Shown: positions 16,310 through 25,935, counted from the first letter of the stretch. The stretch: DNA of 64,000 bases from Parasediminibacterium sp051861445 (GCA_051861445.1 JBHYCS010000002.1:124001-188000); one strand, 5' to 3'. Numbers and translations are program-made. Notes: generated by a model from the sequence alone, not told the origin.

Positions 16310-17671
16310 CTATTTTTCATCCTTCTTTTTTGCACCGTCATCAAATAATTTATCCTTAGCAACTACTTGTACTTTGTCGCCATTTTTAAGCGATTTACTC
16401 ACCACATTATAAGGTGCAACAATTACTTCATCACCAACTTTAAGCCCCTCAATAATTTGAATATTGTTCAAGTCCTGTATATCGGTTTTCACTTTCACTT
16501 TTTTTACAGTTCCATCTTTTTGCAATACAAAAACAACTTCTTCAATGGTGTTTTCAACATCAGCCGATGTTTCAGTGGTTGTTGTTTTACTTTTTATTGT
16601 TGAGTCTTTTTTATCGTCTTTGCTATCTCTTGTAGTTACAGCATTTAATGGAACAGATAAAACATCTTTTCTTGTAGTTGTTTGAATGTCTGCACTTGCA
16701 CTCATATTTGGTCTGAACGGAAATTTACCTTTTACTACTAAGTCTTTATAACTTTCTGGTAATAAACGAATATGTACTTTATAATTGGTAACATCTGTAG
16801 CAGCCGTTGTAAGTGAAGTAGAGGTATTAGGGTTGGCAATTTTATACACAATACCTTTAAATTTTCTATTGCTATAAGCATCTACTTCTACCAATGCAGT
16901 ATCACCATATTTTACTTTAGGAATATCGTTTTCACCCACATCTACACGTACTTCTATGCTATTCATATCAGCAATACGCATCATTTCTGTACCTACGTTA
17001 AAACTATTACCAGCTACACGTTCCCCTTTTTTTACAGCCAACAAGCTAATTACGCCATCCATTGGAGCCGTAATCACTGTTCTAGATAAGTCTTTGTTAG
17101 CTCTTGACAATTGTGCTTCAACGCTTTTAATATTGGCTTCACCACTTTTTAAACCTTCTTTAGCAGCTCTGTAATTTGCAGTTGCACTTTCATAAGCTTG
17201 CAATGCTTGCTCAAATTCACTTTTAGAAATCACTTTTTCATCCAATAATTTTTTCTGCCGATCGTATGCAGCCTTAGTTTGATCAACCGATGCTTTTAAC
17301 GCATCCAAGCTAGCAGTTGAGTTCGATAATTGTGCTTTTGCCTGACTAACAGTTGCAGCAGCTTGGTCTCTTTGAGAAGCATAAATATCGGCATAAATAC
17401 GAGCAACAATTTGTCCTCTTCTTACCGAATCACCTTCGTTTACAGTAAGTTCAACAACTTCTCCACTAATATCAGGACTAACCTTTACTTCAATTTCAGG
17501 ATATACTTTTCCACTAGCATTTACGGTTTCAATAATGGTTTTCAGTGCTGTTTTTTCGGTAGCAACTTTTATTCCCTCTTCTTTACCAATTATTCCAGCA
17601 GCTTTTAAGCCATACAATCCACCCAACAAAACCACCACACCAATAATTATCCAAAGCAAAGTCTTATTCAT
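16310..17671 (-). CDS. Periplasmic adaptor subunit of an efflux/export system (HlyD/MacA-like)
   Basis: This 453-residue protein has one N-terminal membrane helix (about 4-24) and the adaptor architecture. A lipoyl half-motif GKVYPEIEVKVSPDISGEV comes first, then a long coiled-coil hairpin rich in Ala/Gln/Lys (about 95-190), the second lipoyl half (TVITAPMDGVISLLAVKKGERV), a beta-barrel domain, and a C-terminal Lys/Asp-rich tail. Such proteins bridge an inner membrane ABC or RND transporter and a TolC channel. The TolC-like gene lies 114 bp upstream on the same strand, and the two likely form one transcript. No transporter gene is next to it in this window, so the substrate and energy source are unknown. 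Confidence 0.9.
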   Translation of the reverse strand: MNKTLLWIIIGVVVLLGGLYGLKAAGIIGKEEGIKVATEKTALKTIIETVNASGKVYPEIEVKVSPDISGEVVELTVNEGDSVRRGQIVARIYADIYASQRDQAAATVSQAKAQLSNSTASLDALKASVDQTKAAYDRQKKLLDEKVISKSEFEQALQAYESATANYRAAKEGLKSGEANIKSVEAQLSRANKDLSRTVITAPMDGVISLLAVKKGERVAGNSFNVGTEMMRIADMNSIEVRVDVGENDIPKVKYGDTALVEVDAYSNRKFKGIVYKIANPNTSTSLTTAATDVTNYKVHIRLLPESYKDLVVKGKFPFRPNMSASADIQTTTRKDVLSVPLNAVTTRDSKDDKKDSTIKSKTTTTETSADVENTIEEVVFVLQKDGTVKKVKVKTDIQDLNNIQIIEGLKVGDEVIVAPYNVVSKSLKNGDKVQVVAKDKLFDDGAKKKDEK

Positions 17672-17731
17672 ATTTAAAAGTTTCGGTTGTTAAAATACAA
17701 TATTTATAATGTAACCAGCTATTTATTCTTT

Positions 17732-17770
17732 ATTCAACAGCCGTTGCGTCGCACTCTTCAACGGTTGAAT
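17732..17770. repeat. REP-like hairpin between the TolC and adaptor genes
   Basis: ATTCAA (17732-17737) and CCGTTG (17741-17746) pair with CAACGG (17759-17764) and TTGAAT (17765-17770) around the loop CGTCGCACTCTT. The hairpin at 10511-10538 has a loop with the same CGTCGCAC-x-CTT core but stem arms of a different sequence. It lies between two genes of one transcript and may stabilise or process the mRNA. Confidence 0.55.
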
Positions 17771-17785
17771 TCACTATTCAGCAAA

Positions 17786-19159
17786 CTATAATTTCATACC
17801 ATTTCCTTTATAAAATTCAAGCAATTTCATACGAAAAACATAATCGAACTGGTTAGCAATTAATTGCAATTTGGCAGTTAATAAATTGTTTTGATTCGTA
17901 ATTAAATCTAAAGTGTTTAATAATCCAACTTCATATCTTTTTAATGCAAAGTCATATGCTTTTTGAGAACTTTCTACACTTTTTTTACTTGCATTAAATT
18001 TTTGAGTTGCATTAATTACGTTGTTATAAGCAGTATAAATATCTTGTTTTAGTTTTTGATTGTCTTGTTCTTCTTGTACTTTGGCTGAAGTAAGGTTTAG
18101 CTTCGATTGCTCATAATTAATTCTATTTTGCCCACTATTAAATATTGGCACAGAAACACCAATGCCTAAATTTTGTCTAAAGTTTCTGTTAATTTGATCG
18201 AAGTAGGGTGTTTTAACACCTGTAATAAAGTTTACATCTTTGTTATTATAAGTTGTACCTAGTGAGTAGTTACTAGAAATTGTTGGGTATAAAGTAGCTT
18301 TATTTACCAAAATGTTTTTTTCAGCAGCTTTTACCTTTAATAGGTTAGACTTTTGAGTTGGCAAATTATTTAAAGCCATTTGAAAAACCGATTCTGGTTG
18401 TAAATCGGCTAACGTTTCTAAAGGAATTTTTTCTATTGATGGCGTTTCTACTTCAAATGGTAAAGCAGCATCAATGTTTAACACACCTTTAAGTGTAAGA
18501 ACATTCTGCTGAAAGGTAGATTGAGCATTGATGTAATTACTACTATCGTTTGCTAATCTTGCTTCTAATTCTATTGCATTTAATTCTGGTAAAGCACCCG
18601 CTTCTACTCTTTTTCTGGTTATTTCTAATTGCGATTTTGTTTGTGCAATTTGTACACTTGCAATATTCATTTGCTCTTTCGATGCCAATACTTGCAAATA
18701 AAAAGTTGCAACATTTAAAGAAATATCATTGGTAACTTTTTCAACATCAACAAGAGCAGCTTTTGCCGAAAATTCAGCAGCGGCAATATTGTTTTTTATT
18801 CTTCCCCAATTAAATACTTGAATACCACCCTGTACACCATAGCTTTGAGCAAACAATTCTGTATTTGTAAATATATTAGTGGTAGGGTCAATTGATCTAC
18901 CAAACTGAGGCCCTAAATTGGTGTTGAATGATGCTGTTGGATATTGAAACATTTTAGCCTGCTTCATTTGCAAAGCAGATAATCTTGCTTGTACATCTGC
19001 CTGCTTTACAGAAATATTATTTTTTACAGCATAATCTACGCATTTGCGTAAATCCCATTTTTCAGCATTGGTCTGAGCAGTTACATTAAAGGTAATTGTT
19101 ACAGTAATAAGGGCTAATAATACTCTCATAGTACAACAAAATAACGGAAAGGGTTTCAT
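17786..19159 (-). CDS. TolC family outer membrane channel protein
   Basis: This 457-residue protein has a signal peptide (the hydrophobic run ends near FNVTAQ). A start ten codons later, at the second Met (19129), would fit equally well. It has two OEP repeats of helical hairpins with short beta hairpins: WDLRKCVDYAVKNNISVKQADVQ at the N-terminus and YDFALKRYEVGLLNTLDLITNQNNLL near the C-terminus, both hallmark TolC segments. It forms the trimeric outer membrane duct for the adaptor encoded 114 bp downstream. The full two-repeat length contrasts with the half-length relative at 5523-6242. Confidence 0.93.
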   Translation of the reverse strand: MKPFPLFCCTMRVLLALITVTITFNVTAQTNAEKWDLRKCVDYAVKNNISVKQADVQARLSALQMKQAKMFQYPTASFNTNLGPQFGRSIDPTTNIFTNTELFAQSYGVQGGIQVFNWGRIKNNIAAAEFSAKAALVDVEKVTNDISLNVATFYLQVLASKEQMNIASVQIAQTKSQLEITRKRVEAGALPELNAIELEARLANDSSNYINAQSTFQQNVLTLKGVLNIDAALPFEVETPSIEKIPLETLADLQPESVFQMALNNLPTQKSNLLKVKAAEKNILVNKATLYPTISSNYSLGTTYNNKDVNFITGVKTPYFDQINRNFRQNLGIGVSVPIFNSGQNRINYEQSKLNLTSAKVQEEQDNQKLKQDIYTAYNNVINATQKFNASKKSVESSQKAYDFALKRYEVGLLNTLDLITNQNNLLTAKLQLIANQFDYVFRMKLLEFYKGNGMKL

Positions 19160-19232
19160 GTGTGCAAAACTTGCTATTTAAATTTTAGTATTTTAGCTCC
19201 AAAATGACAGTTTTAACAAAAAAAACTTACAA

Positions 19233-20399
19233 TTAAGCATTTAAAGTAGAAAAACCTGTTTCTAAATCTTTAATAATATATTCAGCATCTTCTAAACCCA
19301 CATATAAACGAAGCATTCTGTGTTCTAATTTTGTTACATCAAATTGTTCTTTTGGCATTCCTGCACATTTTGGAATAATTAAACTTTCGTAGCCTCCCCA
19401 ACTTACTGCCATTAAAATATGTTGTAAAGCATTACAAAATCGCTCTATTTCATCTACAGAATTCGTCTTCATTACAAAAGTAATTAGTCCACAAGCACCT
19501 TTCATTTGACGAATTGCTAGCTCATACTGTGGAAATGACTTGCTTAATGGAAAAATTACTTTTTCTACTTTAGGATGATTTTCTAAATAAGTTATAACTG
19601 CTTGCGTAGTTGTAGTTATGCGTTCTAAACGCATGGGTAAAGTTCTTAATCCTCGTATTAAAAGCCATGCATTAAAGGGTTGAATACCACTACCAATATT
19701 CATGTACTCGCTATTAAATATTCGAGTAATCATAGGTTTGCTGCCGCTTAAAACACCTGCAACAACATCACTATGTCCACTTATATATTTGGTAGCAGAT
19801 TGTATACTTATATCTATTCCTAAAGCAATTGGTTGTTGATAAATAGGTGTACAATAGCTGTTGTCGCAAATTGTAATAATTTGATGTTGTTTGGCAAATG
19901 AAGCAATTGCTGCTAAATCTTGCAAATCATACGTCCAACTATTTGGGCTTTCTAAGTAAATAACAGTTGTATTATTTTGTACGGCATTGAATAAATTGTT
20001 TACATCAGTGCCATCAACATAGGAATGTGTAACCTGGAAACGAGGTAATATTTCTTCGAACATCTTTGCTGCCCATGTATACGGATTTTTTACCGAAACA
20101 ATATGATCACCACTTTTTACATTGGCTAAAACCGCAGCAAAAATGGCAGCAGCTCCACTATTAAATACCAAGCAATCTTCAGCATTATCTAAAGCTGCTA
20201 ATTTTTTTCTTAAAATGTCAACAGTTGGGTTTAGGCCTCTGCTGTACAACCAAGTACTGTATTCATCTTCAAAACTTTTACGTAAATCATCTACCGTATT
20301 AAATGCAAAGTTTGAAGTTTGAATAATTGGTGGAGCAACAGCCCTAAAATACTCGTTTCTATCTTCTCCATATTCGTTTAGTATATAGGAAATATCCAT
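19233..20399 (-). CDS. Cys/Met metabolism PLP-dependent enzyme (cystathionine gamma-synthase / lyase family)
   Basis: This 388-residue fold-type I enzyme has the family landmarks. APPIIQTSNFAF is at 22-33, YSRGLNPTVDILRKKLAALD around 52-71, the cofactor-binding FNSGAAAIFA at 79-88, the Asp of CDNSYCTP (D179) and the Schiff-base lysine K204 in SATKYISGHSD. It acts on sulfur amino acids by elimination or replacement at the beta or gamma carbon. The exact reaction cannot be told from sequence. The gene directly follows an amino-acid permease gene with no spacer (start at 20399, permease stop at 20400), so uptake and breakdown of the same amino acid is a reasonable inference. Confidence 0.9.
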   Translation of the reverse strand: MDISYILNEYGEDRNEYFRAVAPPIIQTSNFAFNTVDDLRKSFEDEYSTWLYSRGLNPTVDILRKKLAALDNAEDCLVFNSGAAAIFAAVLANVKSGDHIVSVKNPYTWAAKMFEEILPRFQVTHSYVDGTDVNNLFNAVQNNTTVIYLESPNSWTYDLQDLAAIASFAKQHQIITICDNSYCTPIYQQPIALGIDISIQSATKYISGHSDVVAGVLSGSKPMITRIFNSEYMNIGSGIQPFNAWLLIRGLRTLPMRLERITTTTQAVITYLENHPKVEKVIFPLSKSFPQYELAIRQMKGACGLITFVMKTNSVDEIERFCNALQHILMAVSWGGYESLIIPKCAGMPKEQFDVTKLEHRMLRLYVGLEDAEYIIKDLETGFSTLNA

Positions 20400-21746
20400 T
20401 TAAGCAGCATTAAATATTTTGTTTTTGAATAAAAAATAAATGGCTATAAATGCTGTTAATACACCTACGCCTATACAAGCCGTTGATATATCTTGCAAGG
20501 CAATACTTACACCAACAAATAAATAAGTAGCCATAAATATCAATGGTAAAACAGGAAAAAATTTCATTTTAAAAATGCCTGTTCCATCTAAATGTTTGGT
20601 TTGCTTACGTAATTTAAAAATAGTAGCACTAGAAGCAATCATTCCAAAGCAATCTAAAAAAATGGTGAAGTTTAAAATTTTATCAAATGTTTGGGCAAAA
20701 AATAAGATTACAATACACATTGCAGCAAATACTGTTAATGAAACTACTAGCACATTATTTTTTTCATTTTGTTTGGCAAATATTTTAGGCAAACTTCCTT
20801 CTTCACTCATGGCATACATTACCCTAGGATTACTCATTAATAAAGCATTTACATAAGCCAAAACCCCAAAAAATAGAAAGAAGGAAAAGATATCGGCACC
20901 TTTACTTCCAAACACTTTATTAATAACCACATAAGCAATTTCTCTTTCATTCTTCATGTTTTCAAAACCAATTACTAAGTAGTAACTTAAGTTTACAAAT
21001 AAGTATAAAACAATAATGATGCTTATTCCGATAAAAATACCTCCTGGAATATTTTTTGCAGGTTTATATACCTCATTTCCAAAATTGATTGTTTGTTGAT
21101 AGCCACCATACGTAAACGATACAGCAATTAAACTGATGCCTAAACTTTGAATCCAACTGATATTTGGTGTGTTTACTATGGCTTTTTCAATATTCAATGT
21201 TGAAGTTTGTGTTGCATAAACTTCAGGAAAAAAAAGAGCACTTATTAAAACTAAAATCATTCCCATTTTAATAATCATCAATATATTTTGAGCCTTACTA
21301 CTCATTTTTAACCCCATTAAATTGATAGCATAAAAAATAAAAATGGCTACACAGCTAATTAATGCCTTGTGTATATCTGTCCATTCGTATTGAGGAAAAA
21401 GTTTGGCTATATAACCACTACCAATTAAGGCAACACCGCTCAAACTTGCAGCATTACTAATCAAAATAATGCAGTTAATAGCAAACGCAATACTAGGATG
21501 ATAAGCGTAAGAAAACACCTTGTAATATCCACCTGTAACAGGATAGCGGCTTCCAATTTCTGCATAAGTAAGAGCTCCACATAAAGCAACAAATCCACCA
21601 ATAATCCAAGCAGCAAAATAAACTGAAGGTTCAATTGCATTTTTGGCCGAGGTAGCTGCTGTTCTAAAAATGCCCATACCAATTACTAAACCTACAACAA
21701 TCATAGTAAATGAAAATAGGTTTAACTTTTGCCCATTCGACTGCAT
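20400..21746 (-). CDS. APC-superfamily amino acid permease
   Basis: This 448-residue inner membrane protein has about twelve hydrophobic segments. The first, GMGIFRTAATSAKNA, carries the G(I/M)GIF helix-break motif that binds the amino acid in APC transporters. FAAWIIGGFVALCGALTYAEIG follows as the second helix, and PRVMYAMSEEGSLPKIFAKQNEKN as the conserved cytoplasmic loop. It imports or exchanges an amino acid and is translated together with the Cys/Met-type PLP enzyme whose start codon abuts its stop. Methionine, cysteine or a derivative is therefore the likely substrate, by context only. Confidence 0.9.
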   Translation of the reverse strand: MQSNGQKLNLFSFTMIVVGLVIGMGIFRTAATSAKNAIEPSVYFAAWIIGGFVALCGALTYAEIGSRYPVTGGYYKVFSYAYHPSIAFAINCIILISNAASLSGVALIGSGYIAKLFPQYEWTDIHKALISCVAIFIFYAINLMGLKMSSKAQNILMIIKMGMILVLISALFFPEVYATQTSTLNIEKAIVNTPNISWIQSLGISLIAVSFTYGGYQQTINFGNEVYKPAKNIPGGIFIGISIIIVLYLFVNLSYYLVIGFENMKNEREIAYVVINKVFGSKGADIFSFFLFFGVLAYVNALLMSNPRVMYAMSEEGSLPKIFAKQNEKNNVLVVSLTVFAAMCIVILFFAQTFDKILNFTIFLDCFGMIASSATIFKLRKQTKHLDGTGIFKMKFFPVLPLIFMATYLFVGVSIALQDISTACIGVGVLTAFIAIYFLFKNKIFNAA

Positions 21747-21812
21747 GTATTACTTGTTATTTGCTGAAAAATAAAAGTAAGATAATGAATTGCACCAAAT
21801 TTTACCACAAAT

Positions 21813-21846
21813 AAAAAAGGTAGCATTTATCTATACTACCTTTTTT
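21813..21846. terminator. Hairpin terminator, usable on either strand
   Basis: AAAAAAGGTAG (21813-21823) and CTACCTTTTTT (21836-21846) form an 11-bp perfect stem with a 12-nt loop, flanked by A- and T-runs. It lies directly after the small charged protein gene (stop at 21869, minus strand). Confidence 0.85.
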
Positions 21847-21868
21847 ATTGAAACCATTATTACGGTAA

Positions 21869-22162
21869 TTAGCCGTTTCTTCTTTCTGCCAATCTTTTTC
21901 TCCACTTTGCTTTTTGCTCGGGAGAAGCACTATCATATTTAGCTTTTGCCTTTTGCTTTAAAGCCTCTTTTTCTTCTGGTGTTTTTTCGTTCCATTTTTC
22001 TTTTGCCTTTTCTTTTAACGCCTCTTTTTGTTCAGGGGTTAAATTTTTTAAACGTTCTTTTACTTTTTCTTTTTGTGCATTCGCTGGTGCAGTTTGTGCA
22101 TTCATAAAAAACGGAGCAGCTACTAATAAAGCTACGCTAAATACTTTTGTTATTTGTTTCAT
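21869..22162 (-). CDS. Small secreted Lys/Glu-rich helical protein
   Basis: This 97-residue protein has a signal peptide (ending FFMNAQ). The mature part is almost entirely charged helix with three imperfect repeats: LTPEQKEALKEKAKEKW, KTPEEKEALKQKAKAKY and ASPEQKAKWRKRLAERR. The TPEQK/LxxK spacing resembles Spy/DUF3106-type periplasmic proteins, but no specific family is certain. It may be a periplasmic chaperone-like or metal-buffering protein, which is inference. It is a single-gene unit with its own terminator at 21813-21846 and faces away from the cobalamin riboswitch. Confidence 0.7.
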   Translation of the reverse strand: MKQITKVFSVALLVAAPFFMNAQTAPANAQKEKVKERLKNLTPEQKEALKEKAKEKWNEKTPEEKEALKQKAKAKYDSASPEQKAKWRKRLAERRNG

Positions 22163-22339
22163 GGTTTGTGTATTTTAAAAATGTAGATACATTGAAACAT
22201 CGAAAGGTTTAATAGAACAATTTGTTTTTTTGTTAAAGTAACTTAAAAATATTTACAAAACAATTTTGCATTATTCAATTCTTAACAGCACTTTTGTTGT
22301 GTATTTGGTTTCTTATTAAATAAAAGCACTCTTAAAAGT

Positions 22340-22512
22340 GTACCAATTCAATAAGAATTAAAAGGGAATCCAGTGAAATTCTGGGACTATCCCCGTAGCT
22401 GTAAGGCAGTTTTTGTGTATCAATACATAAAAACAACTTCAATAAAAACCACTGTTTACAACGGGAAGGTGAAGTGTGTTGCCAAAGTCAGAAGACCTGC
22501 CTTATACAATTT
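22340..22512 (+). promoter_or_regulatory. Cobalamin riboswitch upstream of btuB
   Basis: The RNA contains the conserved core in the right order. AAAAGGGAATCCAGTGAAA starts near 22360, then CTGGGACTATCCCCGTAGCTGTAAGGCAG, then GGGAAGGTGAAG near 22463 and the B12 box GCCAAAGTCAGAAGACCTGCC near 22481-22501. It binds adenosyl- or methylcobalamin and should repress the downstream receptor gene. After it, GCTTTC-GGGT-GAAAAGC (about 22521-22537) and a hairpin-plus-T7 stretch (about 22551-22590) are candidates for the expression platform. It is the only gene-free feature in the 471-bp gap before btuB. The start of the transcript is not certain. Confidence 0.92.
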
Positions 22513-22633
22513 CATTCACGGCTTTCGGGTGAAAAGCATGGAATGTAAAAGGCTAGCTGCAGACAGCCGTTTATATTTCTCCGTTTTTTTATTTTCCTGA
22601 AAGCTCATTGTTACACATTTAAAACAAAAAACA

Positions 22634-24595
22634 ATGAGCAAAAAATTAACGCTCCTTTCAACCCTGTTGTGTACTACAACAGCAACGCTACTTGCACAGC
22701 AACAAGACACTCTGCAAGGAAAAAACTTAGACCAAGTAATTGTTACAGCCAATAAAATTGAGCAGAAACAATCGCAAACAGGTAAAGTAGTAACTGTAAT
22801 TTCAAAAGAACAAATTGAAAAAAGTGGCGGCAAAACAGTTGCCCAATTATTGAACGAACAAGTAGGTATTACCATTAATGGTGCCTTTAACAATTTAGGT
22901 ACAAACCAATCATTATTTGTTCGTGGAGCCGGAAGTGGAAAAGCATTGATTTTATTAGATGGAATTCCTGTAAACGATCCATCTCAAATTAACGGCGATT
23001 TTGATTTAAATCTTTTTTCTATCAACGATGTAGAAAGAATTGAAGTTTGTAAAGGTGCTCAATCTACATTGTATGGTAGTGACGCTATTGCTGGTGTTGT
23101 AAATATAATTACCATTAAAAATAACACAACTAAACTACTTAATGTAAAAGCAACTGTAGGTGCAGGAAATAGAAATACATCTAAACAAAATATTCAACTT
23201 TTTGGTAAAATGGGTAAATGGATGTACACCACAAGATTTTCAAAACTAAAATCTGATGGGTTTTCAGCTGCTGTAGATACTAGTAAAAATGGTAGAAATT
23301 TTGACAATGACTATTACGATGGAACTGCAACCAATGGAAGCATTCAATATCAAGCTACGAAAGATTTAGTTCTTAAAGCATTTACCCAATATAGCGAATA
23401 CAAAGCAGGTATAGATGCTGGTACATTTGTAGACAAAAGAAACATAACTACTTTTAGCAAAAGCCATATTAGTGGATTAGGTCTTCGTTTGAAAAAAGAT
23501 AAAATTAGTGTTGTAGGTAATTATCAATATACTAAATCGAATAGGGTAATTGATGATAATGCTACCATACCAAATGCTACCAACTTTGCACTTACCAAAT
23601 TTAATTCAATTGCACAGTTTGGTGAATTGTATAGCAACATCAAATTGGCAAAAAAAATTACTGTTTTAGTAGGAACAGATTATAGATATGCTTCTTTTTT
23701 TAGCAGTTTTAATTCATTAAGCCAATTTGGACCATTTAACTCTAAGTTTACAGATACTGCAATGCATCAATTTGCAGTGTATAGTTCTATTGCTTACAAC
23801 AGCAATCACTTTAATTTAGAGTTGGGAGGAAGATATAATCAACATTCAAAGTATGGCAATAACTATACTTACTCATTTAATCCATCTTATATTTTTAATA
23901 ATCACTTTAGAGTATTTGGTAGCATTGCCACTGCATTTAAGGCTCCTAGTTTGTATCAACTATTTGCAGGAACAAGTATTGGTGGAAATCCAAACTTAAA
24001 ACCAGAAAAAAGCGTTAACTACGAAATTGGTACACAGTACATACACAAAAGCTTCAATGGCAGATTGGTATTTTTTTATAGAGATGTTACCGATGGAATA
24101 GATTATAGTAATGTAAACACCAATGGATATCCTACAGGTTATTTTAATTTTGCTAGTCAATATGCAAGAGGTATAGAATACGAAATGAACTTGAAGATTA
24201 ATCAACAACTTTCTCTTACGAGCAATTACACATTTATTACAGGGCAAGAAAATACCCAAAATCGGATTACGTTTAAAGACACCTCTTATGCCTATTTACT
24301 ACGTAGACCAAAACATAGCTTGAATTTTGCTATTAACTATCAAGCTACAAAAGTTTTATTTGTAAGTGTAAATGGAAAATATGTGAGTAGTAGAAACGAT
24401 GTTGGTGGATATAGACGTGCAGATGTTGCTTTAGACGATTATTTTATTTGGGGTGCTTATGCAGATTATACACTCAACAATAACATAAAATTTTATGCAG
24501 ATTTACAAAATATTGCCAACAGAAAATTTTATGATTTAAGAGGGTTTAATTCCATACCATTGCTATTCAATGCAGGATTAACAATTAATTGGTAA
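22634..24595 (+). CDS. btuB: TonB-dependent vitamin B12 receptor
   Basis: This 653-residue outer membrane receptor has a signal peptide (ending LLAQQ), the TonB box/plug start DQVIVTANKIEQKQSQTGKVV (about 34-54), plug motifs LFVRGAGSGKALILLDGIPVNDP and VERIEVCKGAQSTLYGSDAIAGVVNI, and a 22-strand barrel. The barrel includes FKAPSLYQLFAG and NPNLKPEKS and a C-terminal aromatic strand. It takes up cobalamin across the outer membrane with TonB energy. The assignment to BtuB rests on the cobalamin riboswitch directly upstream and on cobT/cobS downstream. A perfect hairpin terminator follows at 24620, so transcription into the cob genes may be partial. Confidence 0.93.
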   Translation: MSKKLTLLSTLLCTTTATLLAQQQDTLQGKNLDQVIVTANKIEQKQSQTGKVVTVISKEQIEKSGGKTVAQLLNEQVGITINGAFNNLGTNQSLFVRGAGSGKALILLDGIPVNDPSQINGDFDLNLFSINDVERIEVCKGAQSTLYGSDAIAGVVNIITIKNNTTKLLNVKATVGAGNRNTSKQNIQLFGKMGKWMYTTRFSKLKSDGFSAAVDTSKNGRNFDNDYYDGTATNGSIQYQATKDLVLKAFTQYSEYKAGIDAGTFVDKRNITTFSKSHISGLGLRLKKDKISVVGNYQYTKSNRVIDDNATIPNATNFALTKFNSIAQFGELYSNIKLAKKITVLVGTDYRYASFFSSFNSLSQFGPFNSKFTDTAMHQFAVYSSIAYNSNHFNLELGGRYNQHSKYGNNYTYSFNPSYIFNNHFRVFGSIATAFKAPSLYQLFAGTSIGGNPNLKPEKSVNYEIGTQYIHKSFNGRLVFFYRDVTDGIDYSNVNTNGYPTGYFNFASQYARGIEYEMNLKINQQLSLTSNYTFITGQENTQNRITFKDTSYAYLLRRPKHSLNFAINYQATKVLFVSVNGKYVSSRNDVGGYRRADVALDDYFIWGAYADYTLNNNIKFYADLQNIANRKFYDLRGFNSIPLLFNAGLTINW

Positions 24596-24619
24596 TTATT
24601 TTTGTATTTGATGTTTAAT

Positions 24620-24663
24620 AAAAGCGTTTTAAAACAGATTTACTTCAGTTTTAAAACGCTTTT
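24620..24663 (+). terminator. Perfect 16-bp hairpin after btuB
   Basis: AAAAGCGTTTTAAAAC (24620-24635) and GTTTTAAAACGCTTTT (24648-24663) are exact complements around a 12-nt loop. It sits inside the B12 locus, between btuB and the genes that follow. A related sequence, AAAACGCTTTAAAAC, recurs just downstream near 24868 at the end of the next gene. Confidence 0.8.
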
Positions 24664-24676
24664 AACCATTTAAAAA

Positions 24677-24880
24677 ATGCCTAACCACGAAATAAAAGTT
24701 TGTAGCTGCTGTTTAAAAACATTCGAATGTAAAGTGGGAAATGTTTTAGAGTGTCAGTGTAACAAAATACACCTAACTTACGAAGAAAGAAATGCCATAG
24801 AATTAAAATATCCAGACTGCCTTTGTATTGATTGCTTATACATACTTAGGTACAAATTTCAACAAAATAAAACGCTTTAA
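24677..24880 (+). CDS. Cysteine-rich CWC family protein
   Basis: This 67-residue cytoplasmic protein has nine cysteines: C-S-C-C at 9-12, then FECKVGNVLECQC and YPDCLCIDCLYI at the end. The spacing matches the Cys_rich_CWC family, small zinc-binding-like proteins of unknown role. It lies 82 bp after btuB and 24 bp before cobT on the same strand, inside a B12 locus and just after a hairpin terminator. The position could mean a role in metal or cofactor handling, but this is context only. Confidence 0.8.
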   Translation: MPNHEIKVCSCCLKTFECKVGNVLECQCNKIHLTYEERNAIELKYPDCLCIDCLYILRYKFQQNKTL

Positions 24881-24903
24881 AACAATATAAAAAGTATACA
24901 CAA

Positions 24904-25935
24904 ATGCTTATAGATAAAGAATTACAACACATTATTGATCATAAAACAAAACCATTGGGTTCATTGGGTATGCTAGAAAATATTGCATTGCAAGTAGGCA
25001 TTATTCAAAATACAATTCACCCAATAATTCAAAACCCACATATTATTGTGTTTGCGGCCGATCATGGCATTGCTACTACAAACTTGGTAAATCCATATCC
25101 ACAAGCAGTTACAGCTCAAATGGTTCTCAATTTTTTAAATGGTGGTGCTGCTATTAATGTGTTTACCAAACAACACGGAATTGAATTGATTGTTGTTGAT
25201 GCTGGCGTGAATGAAGATTTTGATGAAGACTTATACAGCAATCATTTTCTGAATTTAAAAATTGATTACGGAACAAACAATTACTTAAACGAACATGCTT
25301 GTAGTGAAGAGCAAGTACATACAGCTATTCAACATGGTAAAAATGTGGTGAATAAAATATTTGAACAAGAATGTAATACCATTGGTTTTGGAGAAATGGG
25401 AATTTCAAATACGTCTTCTGCTGCATTAATTATGAGTGCCATAACTGGTATTGATATTGAAGAATGTGTTGGTAGAGGAACAGGATTAACAGACGAACAA
25501 CTACTTATAAAAATTGAAACTTTAAAAGCTGTATATGCAAAGCATCAGTTACAATTTGCTGGTAATAAACCCATTCTTTTACTTTCAAAAGTTGGCGGTT
25601 TTGAAATAGCAATGATGGTAGGTGCTTTTATACAGGCAGCTAAAAATAAAATGGTTATTGTGGTAGATGGGTTTATTGCTACAGCAGCGTTATTGGTTGC
25701 TACAACTATCGATGCATCGGTCATAAACAATTGCATTTTTGCACATAGCAGCAATGAAAAAGGTCATGAAAAAATGTTGGCATTTTTACAAGCAAAGCCA
25801 TTACTAAATTTAGGTTTACGATTGGGAGAAGGTACAGGTGCTGCACTTGCAATACCCATTATTCAATCGGCTATATTAATGCTACAAGAAATGGCTAGCT
25901 TTGAAAGTGCTAACGTATCTACCACATCTTCATGA
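24904..25935 (+). CDS. cobT: Nicotinate-nucleotide--dimethylbenzimidazole phosphoribosyltransferase
   Basis: This 343-residue protein has the usual CobT length. KTKPLGSLGMLE is at 14-25, followed by VFAADHGIATTNLVNPYPQAVT, NFLNGGAAINVF, FGEMGISNTSSAALI and RLGEGTGAALAIPI near the C-terminus with the catalytic glutamate. It makes alpha-ribazole phosphate from nicotinate mononucleotide and a lower-ligand base such as dimethylbenzimidazole, for the nucleotide loop of cobalamin. It is translationally coupled to cobS (ATGA overlap of 4 bp at 25932-25935). Confidence 0.96.
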   Translation: MLIDKELQHIIDHKTKPLGSLGMLENIALQVGIIQNTIHPIIQNPHIIVFAADHGIATTNLVNPYPQAVTAQMVLNFLNGGAAINVFTKQHGIELIVVDAGVNEDFDEDLYSNHFLNLKIDYGTNNYLNEHACSEEQVHTAIQHGKNVVNKIFEQECNTIGFGEMGISNTSSAALIMSAITGIDIEECVGRGTGLTDEQLLIKIETLKAVYAKHQLQFAGNKPILLLSKVGGFEIAMMVGAFIQAAKNKMVIVVDGFIATAALLVATTIDASVINNCIFAHSSNEKGHEKMLAFLQAKPLLNLGLRLGEGTGAALAIPIIQSAILMLQEMASFESANVSTTSS

